Below are positions 37,062 through 44,878 of a stretch of DNA of 64,000 nt, one piece after another. The translations under genes were made by a program, and so were the position numbers. Each line of letters starts with the position of its first letter. The stretch's first letter is position 1. This stretch comes from Planctomycetota bacterium (GTDB taxonomy: Bacteria > Planctomycetota > Planctomycetia > Pirellulales > Pirellulaceae). The DNA is taken from the NCBI GenBank assembly GCA_014238905.1, contig JABAAE010000013.1:62001-126000 (forward strand). Reading direction: 5' to 3'. The notes under the pieces are model-generated. The model was given only the letters and a program-made list of their open reading frames with translations, made no database searches and had not been told where the DNA came from.

Positions 37062-38486
37062 TTAACGGAATAATTCGCTGATTCCAAAAGTGAAGAATGT
37101 CCCCATTCCAAAGTTCAGAATTTCTTCTGCCGGTTTGTGCCTCAGAATGAGGGTGTCACCCGCTTTCACGAGAATGCGGCTTCTCGGATCGTTGATGGCC
37201 TTGGTGACATCGACTTCAATCGCGATCTGCTGATTTCCCGGGAGTTTTCTCAAAACAATGAGTTGCCCTGGTTCGATCGTGGCGATTTGACCGCCAAGGC
37301 CGCCTCCTCCGCCTCCACCGCCACGTTCGCCCAAGGCTCCGAAACCTTGTTTGGCTATGGCCATCGCGGTTAGAACGTCCAAATCATAGTCACGGGGTAG
37401 TGGATACTCACCGCCACCTAGTTTCCCACCGGTGTAAAAGACTTCTTTTTCCCGGGATTCGACCACGATGATATCGCCATCGCCCAGAATGATGTCCGAC
37501 GGTTGAAACGTCGGTACTTCGTCGGGACGAAGCCTCAAAGGGATCCGAATGGTCTCATTATTAACACCAACCATTTTAGGTGGAATTGAGCAGGGGCTTC
37601 GATCAGCCAAATGGGTTTGGTAATGTTCCAGGATTTTACGATCCTTTTCTGCGTAGTCTTGTTCGTTACCCCCGCGGTAGATTTTGACTTCGTTTTTTGC
37701 ACGAAAGCCAGGTAGTCCCCCCGTTAGGCTAAGTGCCTGGAGAACATCGTTTTTGCCTTCTTCCAATTGCAGGACCTGTCCGAGGCCGGCCGAAACGGTT
37801 CTTTGAACGCTTAGTCCCTGCGAAACGTCATTATTCAGCCCGGCTGCTAAATTGTCCTGACGAATCACCAGAACACGATATGTTCTCTCTTTCATCAGGG
37901 TCACAATGGTACGAATCTCGTCGATGCCCCCTTTTTTCGTTTTTGGCTCTTCTTGCGAATCTTCGTCGTCCCCTGCGTTTTTTTCTGCATCGTCATTGTC
38001 GGGTTCTTCGAGGTTGGCCGTCAGAACGCCAGCCTCGGAGTACGCTCGTTTAATGGCGGTCTCTGCCTCCTGAATGGTCAGGCCTTTAACGAAGATGGGT
38101 GAAATAAGTGGCAGAGGTAGCGTGCCGTCGTCACGAATGGGGACTGGATATCCCAGTGCCGGTGGCAGGTCAGAGTTCTGGGGAGCCAGCTGAACAGGTG
38201 GAGCTTCGTCCACTTGGCCTAGTACACCGTCGATGAATATGCCCAGCACATCCCCTTTGTCCAGCAGATACATCTTTTCCGGTGGACGTCTTAGTCGGGC
38301 AAAATCAATAGAACGAGTGGTGGTCGGTTGGACCAACAGTTCTTTGGGAACGCGGTCCGCGGGAATTGCATCGATGGGAGCAACGATTTGCGTACAGCCG
38401 GTCACCCACAGCGCTGCTAATGACAAACCGAGCAACAGCATCCTGGTGGCAGGCAAAACGTTCTTGGGGTCGGGATGGGTCGACAT
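37062..38486 (-). CDS. Polysaccharide export outer membrane lipoprotein (Wza/SLBB family)
   Basis: A 474-residue protein with a lipoprotein signal ending at Cys31 (LSLAALWVTGC). The Poly_export pattern YLLDKGDVLGIFIDGVLG is followed by PIRDDGTLPLPLISPIFVKGLTIQEAETAIKRAY, then two SLBB-like parts (KNDVLQALSLTGGLPG and later YDLDVLTAMAIAKQG). Such proteins form the outer-membrane channel for capsule or exopolysaccharide. Unusual insertions are an acidic stretch at about 175-200 (NDDAEKNAGDDEDSQEE) and a run of eight glycines near residue 400. It follows an 324-residue lipoprotein gene and ends in its own terminator. Confidence 0.87.
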   Translation of the reverse strand: MSTHPDPKNVLPATRMLLLGLSLAALWVTGCTQIVAPIDAIPADRVPKELLVQPTTTRSIDFARLRRPPEKMYLLDKGDVLGIFIDGVLGQVDEAPPVQLAPQNSDLPPALGYPVPIRDDGTLPLPLISPIFVKGLTIQEAETAIKRAYSEAGVLTANLEEPDNDDAEKNAGDDEDSQEEPKTKKGGIDEIRTIVTLMKERTYRVLVIRQDNLAAGLNNDVSQGLSVQRTVSAGLGQVLQLEEGKNDVLQALSLTGGLPGFRAKNEVKIYRGGNEQDYAEKDRKILEHYQTHLADRSPCSIPPKMVGVNNETIRIPLRLRPDEVPTFQPSDIILGDGDIIVVESREKEVFYTGGKLGGGEYPLPRDYDLDVLTAMAIAKQGFGALGERGGGGGGGGLGGQIATIEPGQLIVLRKLPGNQQIAIEVDVTKAINDPRSRILVKAGDTLILRHKPAEEILNFGMGTFFTFGISELFR

Positions 38487-38545
38487 CTTCGAGATGCTCC
38501 AAAAATTGCGGAATCTTTGATCTGGTTAGTCAGTGCGAGAACGAA

Positions 38546-39520
38546 TTAACGTGGAATCGTGCTGGCCGATGATGGCAACGGCAGTGGTTCTTTGGTCATC
38601 GCGGGCAAAATCGGTGGCAAACTGGAGAGTGGTTTTGAGCCAGGCTCGCTATCATTGCCTTTCAAGTTTTTTGATATTGGGGCGGTATCACGGGATTCGA
38701 TTTTGTGATTGGCAGAAGCCTGATTTGTTGGTGTCGCTTTCAGGATGTTCGTTTTAACTTTTGTCGATGAGGGTGTTGCTGATTCGCTACTAGATAGTCT
38801 GACCGCTAACTTTGGCCGCTCCGGTTTGCCTTTGGCATTGAGCGTGATTGCCGGTATTTTGCTGGCCCTGGCCGGGCTACCCTCATAGGAAGCAGGTCTG
38901 ACCAAAGAAGGCATCGATTGACGAATCCAAAGAGAAGAGGTTTTTTTCTGCACAGAGGAAGACGTGGCAGCCGGTTTTTGCTGAGGGACACCAATGTTTG
39001 TAGTCGGTGCTTTCGGTGAGCTGGCCGGTGTCAGTTTTGGAATAGGTAAAGAATAAGTCCCGCTTTCGACAATCGGTACCTGCTGGATAATTTCGTCATT
39101 GACGAGAGTGTAATTGGAAGCGATTGGGATTTTGGAGAGGTTCGTCAAACCATCTTCTTTGGCAGCGGTCACTCCTGCCCGATATCCTTCAAACCAGTCC
39201 GTAATTGAGGTCTGGCCTCCGGAGCTCTGGTACTTCCAGCTCCAGTAGCGTTTGGGAGCGACTACCGGGACACAGCCATCTCCGCCCTGAAGCAAGTCAT
39301 GATATCCCTCCATAAACCCGTCTTGGAAAGGTTTGGAGCGACTACGGTCATACCGAGTAAAAAAGGCTCGTTTTCCCCAAACGAAATCCCTCCAGTCAGT
39401 GACCGATTGATCCACCGAACGCAGACCTTTTGCCCAAGGAACACAGCCAGAAAACAGAGTTGTGCTGGCGACAACCAAAATCAACATTAAAGTTTGCGAG
39501 GTTTTGTGTTGGACTTGCAT
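38546..39520 (-). CDS. Lipoprotein of unknown function, partner of the export gene
   Basis: A 324-residue protein with a lipoprotein-like signal ending at Cys26 (LMLILVVASTTLFSGC). The start is the ATG at 39518-39520; a frame opening at 39604 would bury the signal. The folded part is in residues about 40-140 and has the pattern FQDGFMEGYHDLLQGGDGCVPVV ... WFEGYRAGVTAAKEDG. I have the impression it is a planctomycete-specific motif. The rest is Ser/Pro/Lys-rich and probably disordered. It lies 59 bp upstream of the Wza-like gene on the same strand, so it may help the export channel. Confidence 0.65.
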   Translation of the reverse strand: MQVQHKTSQTLMLILVVASTTLFSGCVPWAKGLRSVDQSVTDWRDFVWGKRAFFTRYDRSRSKPFQDGFMEGYHDLLQGGDGCVPVVAPKRYWSWKYQSSGGQTSITDWFEGYRAGVTAAKEDGLTNLSKIPIASNYTLVNDEIIQQVPIVESGTYSLPIPKLTPASSPKAPTTNIGVPQQKPAATSSSVQKKTSSLWIRQSMPSLVRPASYEGSPARASKIPAITLNAKGKPERPKLAVRLSSSESATPSSTKVKTNILKATPTNQASANHKIESRDTAPISKNLKGNDSEPGSKPLSSLPPILPAMTKEPLPLPSSASTIPR

Positions 39521-39757
39521 TCTCAATATACCTGAGCGATCAAAACGGACGTTTCCAGCGACCGCTATCGAAACAATAACGTCGCTGTTCAGGTAAATCG
39601 CCATTCCTCGGTCATGAATTTAACGAAGTTACCGATTACGCCGGTAATTCGGAAAAAAAGCATTGAAACAGTCGTCCGACTAATCTTGATTGAGCAATTT
39701 GTTGTGCTATCAGCTGTCAGAATGCAACCGCCAAAAAGGCGGACGCCTCAGCATGGG

Positions 39758-41293
39758 TTAGGCATTAAAGGCTGCCAGCAATTTGCGACCTTTGTAAATG
39801 CTGTAACCTTCCGAAATGGTGATCGGGGGATTGGAGCCAACCGGAAAACAGTCGACTTCATTTCCATCGGCAAAAACAATATGCGGCTGATCGTCGAATT
39901 GGCAATTCGCTACAGCCAGAATTTCCCCAAAAAATACGGCCATCAATCCGATGCGGATTTTCGAACAGCCAAAGTCTTGCATTTTTCGTTCCAGCTTGAA
40001 ACGGTCGGTCTGTCGATGGGTTGTCAAGCTCTCCATATCGAGTTCAAAAATCTCTTCATGTTCAGCGTCCCAACCGGCGAAGGCCGAGAAAATCTCCGCC
40101 GGTTCAAGGTGCGCCAGGTTGGCGGAAAACGCATGAACCATGGGGCCAGTCATCGCAATGTTGGTAAGCGAATTTTCTCCTAGTTGATATTCATATTTCA
40201 GCAAAAAACAATCGACTGGTTCATCGTAACCCGGCCAATAAAAAGTTTGTTGTTCCATCAATTCGATGATCGTAGGCGGTATTCCCATCTGGCTTGGCTG
40301 TGCCAGCCAAAGTGCCAGTTCCGAAGCAGCCAATGCTTGTGGCGTCACAAATTCATCTGGTATCTGATCGGAGATCCCCAGCTCGTTGGCGTACTCGATA
40401 ACTCTCAACCGGCAAACCGGTTCCTGTACGAGCTCCAGCAACCCTGGGCCGCCGCCTGGGTCACCCAGTTTCGCAAGAGTAAATGCGGCTTCGGTCCGGA
40501 TTCTGCGATGTCGTATCGTTGCCGCAATTTGCAAGGTGTTGACAGCGGGTTCATACCCAACCAGGGAAAACGTGTCGCAAAGTGAAACAATTAATGCGAC
40601 GGAGTCCATGATCATCTTGCTGATTTGATTGGCATCGCCAGACCAGGCTGTCGGGTCTGCTTCAACGTCCTGCATCCGTTTGACGAGACTTTGGAATAAT
40701 ATCAGGAATTCAGCTGCTTTTTCTGAGGCTGGGTGCTCCGAAGTGAGGCCCTCTCTGACACAAAAGTTTGAAAAGTCAAAGATGATCGGAGCGAGTTCGG
40801 CTCGGTGGATTCCGGCAAACAGCTCAGGAAAAAGCCAATCAACGTCGAATTGTGGTTTCCTCATCAAAGGTGCAAAGGCCTTCATAATCGTCGCTGAATC
40901 GACCGGCGGTGACTCCAGTAATTCCCGCACAAAGACATCCAGCCCGGCAGGTGTTTGGCAATAAGCGAGGACCGTTAGCCAGTTCCAGCGGTTGGCGGGA
41001 TGACCTCGCAGCAAAAAATCCTCGACATAAGTCAACACGCTATCGTCCAGAGTGTTGCCGGTGAGGCCCATGGCCCTTTCACATTCTGCAGATAAATCCT
41101 CCAGGAACTCCTTGGAGACCTGATTAACGAAAGGGCTGATCGTTGCAAAAACGGGCGCCAGGTTCGTGATGTTTGCATTCAGTAACGAGCGAAGAGCCTC
41201 CCGATAGGCCGGAGTCTTGCGATTGGTTTCGTCCACTGATAATTCGAGAATCTCTTGAATCCTTTGCCTGGATTCTTCTGGGAGGGGATACAA
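39758..41293 (-). CDS. HEAT-like helical protein of unknown function
   Basis: A 511-residue soluble protein without a signal peptide. It is mostly helical, with a HEAT-repeat-like stretch at about 258-305 (RHRRIRTEAAFTLAKLGDPGGGPGLLELV). The last 160 residues seem to form a separate alpha/beta part (WPGYDEPVDCFLLKYEYQLGEN; MVHAFSANLAHLEPAEIFSAFAGWDAEHEEIF). No catalytic motif was seen. HEAT domains usually hold other proteins, so a scaffold role is possible. It stands alone; the gap to the next minus-strand gene holds no obvious terminator. Confidence 0.6.
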   Translation of the reverse strand: MYPLPEESRQRIQEILELSVDETNRKTPAYREALRSLLNANITNLAPVFATISPFVNQVSKEFLEDLSAECERAMGLTGNTLDDSVLTYVEDFLLRGHPANRWNWLTVLAYCQTPAGLDVFVRELLESPPVDSATIMKAFAPLMRKPQFDVDWLFPELFAGIHRAELAPIIFDFSNFCVREGLTSEHPASEKAAEFLILFQSLVKRMQDVEADPTAWSGDANQISKMIMDSVALIVSLCDTFSLVGYEPAVNTLQIAATIRHRRIRTEAAFTLAKLGDPGGGPGLLELVQEPVCRLRVIEYANELGISDQIPDEFVTPQALAASELALWLAQPSQMGIPPTIIELMEQQTFYWPGYDEPVDCFLLKYEYQLGENSLTNIAMTGPMVHAFSANLAHLEPAEIFSAFAGWDAEHEEIFELDMESLTTHRQTDRFKLERKMQDFGCSKIRIGLMAVFFGEILAVANCQFDDQPHIVFADGNEVDCFPVGSNPPITISEGYSIYKGRKLLAAFNA

Positions 41294-42215
41294 AAAAGCT
41301 CCTAGTGATTCGGGTTGGCGTCATCAATAAATTTCCAACCAACTTATCAGACTGACGGATTTGCTCAAGTTCTCGATTACGCAACAATCAGTCGGCTGGG
41401 CCGGCGCCGCTCCCAATAAGCGGCATCGACCCAAAATCAGCGGGTCACATTATTGAGAGCGACCTACTCCAGTGGCCAGAATGGGTTGTGGCCGCTCTCG
41501 CATGGAGCCAGTGCTTGCTCAGCCACAATGTGGCCGATGAACTGATGTCCAAAATGGCCCCTGATCCCAGTCGCTTCGGCAAGGCATCAGTCAAGGCTCT
41601 CGGGCGTCTTCCGGGCATTGTCGAGTTCACTCTGTTGACGACAAAATCGAGTTTCAGTCAACCAGGCCAGCGGAGATCAGGAGATCCATGGGGCGTTGGC
41701 TGATCAGCCAACGCTGATATCACCATGCCCACCCCGTTTGGGGTGATTCACCATTAGAAAATCGGATTCTCGGGGGTCATGGCGACAAAAACACCAAAAA
41801 ACCAAGTATTTGAAAAGATTCGCCTATGACAATTTTAATTGATCGTGGTTTAATGAAAGAGGCTGGTGGCAATTCCGTGACCATCCGTAATCGATTCCAT
41901 TTTTGACCCCCAAGCGACAAAAACCCTCTTTTTCGCACGTTTGAATCTTTCCTTTGTTGAATCAAACCAGACCGCTTTGCTGTCCACCCTGTGAAAAAGT
42001 CAAATTGCCGTGAAGGAATTCCCTTAGGAATATGAACAGGTAGCGGAGAATTTCGGGTTTAGACTGTTCATAATCAAGTTTGTTTGGTTTTTGGATTGAT
42101 GTTAACCTTTCCAAACCGTGTCAAATGGGCCTTAGCTTGGAATGGTGTTTTCGCGGTGCTTGGACGAAGGTGATCCTTTCCAGCCGATCGATATCCGCTT
42201 CCCTGACTTTATTTT
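41294..42215. other. 922-bp gene-poor region
   Basis: The longest stretch in the window without a supported gene. Bases 41390-41720 are GC-richer than the flanks and hold short open frames on both strands (for example 41488-41703 plus, GTG start) with no known domain. The right half (41750-42210) is AT-rich and could contain the helicase promoter and a long leader. The two hairpins at 41693-41745 are listed separately. A structured non-coding RNA or a decayed gene are both possible. Confidence 0.5.
41693..41745. other. 22-bp perfect palindrome followed by a second hairpin
   Basis: Positions 41693-41714 form a perfect inverted repeat with half-site GCGTTGGCTGA, no spacer. Sixteen bases later CACCCC and GGGGTG (41730-41745) pair around a GTTT loop. 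Neither has a T-run after it. The palindrome could be an operator or cruciform; the pair could also be the 3' end of an RNA. Confidence 0.75.
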
Positions 42216-43472
42216 TTGACTTGTAAATTGAATAAAACTCTCTCTAAACGGACTTGTCATCTCACGTTTGATTCGTTGGAAATATCTGAGGCTTTGCGGT
42301 CGGCTGTAAAAAAAGCGGGTTATGAGGCGCCTACACCGATTCAAGCCGGGCTTTTTCCGCTGGTGATGGAGGGTTTTGACATCATCGGTCAGGCTCAAAC
42401 TGGTACCGGGAAGACCGCGGCCTTTACTCTGCCCTTGATCGAAAACGCGGCGGATGTTGATGCGTCGCAGGGGCCTCTGGCCCTGGTGATTGTGCCTACC
42501 CGGGAACTGGCACTGCAAGTTACCACCGAGGTTGAAAAGCTCTCTTACAAAAGCCGGATCGCGTCGTTGGCTGTTTATGGGGGGACACCCATTCGTCAGC
42601 AAATGGACCGGTTGCGTAAGAATCCCCAGATCGTGGTGGGAACACCCGGGCGGATCATAGACCTGATCAAAAAGAGATGTTTGCGGGCCAATAATCTGGA
42701 CTTTGTTGTTCTCGACGAAGCTGACCGGATGTTAGACATAGGATTTCGCCCCGACATTGAGTGGATTCTTCGACAGTGTCCTGAACAACGCCAGACGATT
42801 TTATTGAGCGCGACGGTTCCTGAGGAGGTTTTACAACTCGCCAAAAGGTACATGTATCGTCCCCAGTTGGTCAATTTTTCTCCAAAAAACATCTCCGTGG
42901 ACAGCATTGATCAAAACTATTTTTTGGTCGAGGAATCAACCAAGATGCCGCTGTTGAATGCACTGCTTGAAAAAGAGTGTCCACAGCAGGCTATAGTGTT
43001 TTGTCGTACAAAAATCAGGACGGAAAAAATCTACCGGCGTTTGCTGAAGATTATGGATGGTGTTCAGTGTATTCATGGCGACATGTCACAGGGTGCCCGG
43101 AACCGAACGATGCAGAGTTTTCGGGATCGGAAATTCAGGATTATGGTGGCGACCGATGTGATGGGGCGTGGAATCGATGTGTCAGGCATTTCACATATCA
43201 TCAATATGGATCTTCCTGAGTTGTCAGACGACTATGTTCATCGTGTTGGCCGAACTGGGCGTATGGGCCGCGAAGGGGTTGCATTCAGTTTTGTGACCAA
43301 GGACGAGGGAATACGGCTAACAGAAATTGAAAAGCGGATCAATCTTCTCCTGGACAGGATCCCGGTGTCGGACTATCTTCCCGATTTCGTCGAGCCGACA
43401 AGAAATCCCACTTCCAATGAAGAGCTTGAAAAACGTGTGAAGCGAAAGCATCGACGTTCGATCGCCCTGTGA
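42216..43472 (+). CDS. DEAD-box ATP-dependent RNA helicase, TTG start
   Basis: A 418-residue RNA helicase with the whole motif set: Q motif (TFDSLEIS ... APTPIQ), Walker A AQTGTGKT (60-67), PTRELA, GTPGR, DEAD (167-170), SAT (198-200) and HRVGRTGRMGREG near 346. It unwinds RNA for ribosome assembly or mRNA decay; RhlE/CsdA-like core without a long C-terminal tail. No ATG is available: the frame opens after a TGA at 42204 and the fold begins about residue 17. TTG at 42216 or 42228 must be the start, and no good ribosome site precedes either. A long leader of up to several hundred bases may regulate it, as in cold-shock helicases, but that is inference. Confidence 0.93.
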   Translation: MTCKLNKTLSKRTCHLTFDSLEISEALRSAVKKAGYEAPTPIQAGLFPLVMEGFDIIGQAQTGTGKTAAFTLPLIENAADVDASQGPLALVIVPTRELALQVTTEVEKLSYKSRIASLAVYGGTPIRQQMDRLRKNPQIVVGTPGRIIDLIKKRCLRANNLDFVVLDEADRMLDIGFRPDIEWILRQCPEQRQTILLSATVPEEVLQLAKRYMYRPQLVNFSPKNISVDSIDQNYFLVEESTKMPLLNALLEKECPQQAIVFCRTKIRTEKIYRRLLKIMDGVQCIHGDMSQGARNRTMQSFRDRKFRIMVATDVMGRGIDVSGISHIINMDLPELSDDYVHRVGRTGRMGREGVAFSFVTKDEGIRLTEIEKRINLLLDRIPVSDYLPDFVEPTRNPTSNEELEKRVKRKHRRSIAL

Positions 43473-43580
43473 TAGGCTTTGACTCTTTTTTAGACTATGG
43501 AATCAAAGTTGCGTCACCAACTCGGTGATTTGCCCAAAAAGCACTTAACAGGCTTGATGATCGTCACAGCGTCAAGATTC

Positions 43581-44873
43581 CTAAGACAAAGAGACGGTGC
43601 CGGTTGAATCACCTAGTTTCTTTTGTGAGCCCCCCATCGCTTGAATCAGCGAAAGCCAGAGATTGGCCACCGGTGTCCCTTCTTTGGATTGGACATGCTG
43701 GTTGGTTTTCAGGATTCCTCCCGCCTTGCCAGCGATTACGATGGGTAGATCGCTGTAGACGTGCGTCTTTCCGCTGCTGAGACCGGAACCAAAAATAAAC
43801 ATTGACTGGTCCAACAGGGTTGAATCACCCTCTTTAACGGTTGCCATTTTTTCGACGAGAACACGAAATTGGTCGACGTGGTAACGGTCGAGTTTGGCCA
43901 AATCGAATCGGACGTTTTGGTCACCTTGCGCATGGGTCATTGAATGGTGCACAATTGGTTTTTCGAACAGACCGTGGACCATCTGAGGTGTTCCCCAGCG
44001 CTCCGGAGCCACCATCAGTGACGCCACCCGAGTCAAGTCAGTTTGAAATGCCAAGATCATCAAGTCGCCCATGATCTGGATATATTCATCACGGCGCATT
44101 TGCACCCAGGGAATGGCTGGCTCTTTGAATTGAAGCTTGTTTATCGCCTTTTGCCGCGACTGAACCCGTTGGATCTGGCGTTCGACCGAACGCACGGATT
44201 CCATAAACTCCTCAAGTTTCCGCCCATCTGATCGTCCCAATTCACTGGCGAGGGACTGGGCGTCTTCCATAACAATATCCAGGACACTTGCCTGCTGTTG
44301 GTGCTCTTCGATACGGAACAATCTTTCAAACACCTTTTGCGGGTCTCGCATCGATTTGGCAACATGGCCGTGTCCGTACCACGAAATGTTATCGAAGTAG
44401 ACCGACTCCCGATTGTCCTGGTAGGGATTGCAGCTTAATTCCAGCGAACGGAATGGAGTGTGCTTGGCAGTTTGATCGGCGATCAATTGATCAATGGTCC
44501 TCTTCAAGGGATAGCCAGCCGGCGAGAGTTCGTCGGGCGCGGCACTGCTGAGCCAGCAGGTTGAAGCTTGAGCATGGCCATCGGTGCCGGCAACCTTGAT
44601 GCGATCGAGATTGGTATAAACCGAGATCTGATTTCGAACACTTTCAAGAGGTTCTAACGTTTGGGAGAGTTCAAAATCGTGCCCCGTTTCCGGCGGCCGC
44701 CAGGTGGATTGAACGACGCCGTTGGGCACGTAGAAAAAAGCGGCCCTCCTGATCGTCGATGGCGACTGAGAAGCCGTCTTGGCGTTAGCCATCGCATCCA
44801 TTAACGGCAACGAAATGGCCGCACCTGTTCCCCGTAGAAACCTTCTTCTGGATAGATTTGTTGAACGGGTCAT
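43581..44873 (-). CDS. DUF1552 protein, TAT-exported
   Basis: A 430-residue protein with a twin-arginine signal (LSRRRFLRGTGAAISLPL). The mature part matches DUF1552: FFYVPNGVVQSTWRPPETG, DGHAQASTCWL, SIDQLI-type helices, and FIFGSGLSSGKTHVYSDLPIVIAGKAGG. These proteins occur almost always beside a DUF1592-type cytochrome and are thought to be part of an extracytoplasmic oxidative system in planctomycetes; the reaction is unknown. Here it follows that cytochrome gene by 5 bp, a clear operon. Confidence 0.92.
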   Translation of the reverse strand: MTRSTNLSRRRFLRGTGAAISLPLMDAMANAKTASQSPSTIRRAAFFYVPNGVVQSTWRPPETGHDFELSQTLEPLESVRNQISVYTNLDRIKVAGTDGHAQASTCWLSSAAPDELSPAGYPLKRTIDQLIADQTAKHTPFRSLELSCNPYQDNRESVYFDNISWYGHGHVAKSMRDPQKVFERLFRIEEHQQQASVLDIVMEDAQSLASELGRSDGRKLEEFMESVRSVERQIQRVQSRQKAINKLQFKEPAIPWVQMRRDEYIQIMGDLMILAFQTDLTRVASLMVAPERWGTPQMVHGLFEKPIVHHSMTHAQGDQNVRFDLAKLDRYHVDQFRVLVEKMATVKEGDSTLLDQSMFIFGSGLSSGKTHVYSDLPIVIAGKAGGILKTNQHVQSKEGTPVANLWLSLIQAMGGSQKKLGDSTGTVSLS

Positions 44874-44878
44874 GTGCT

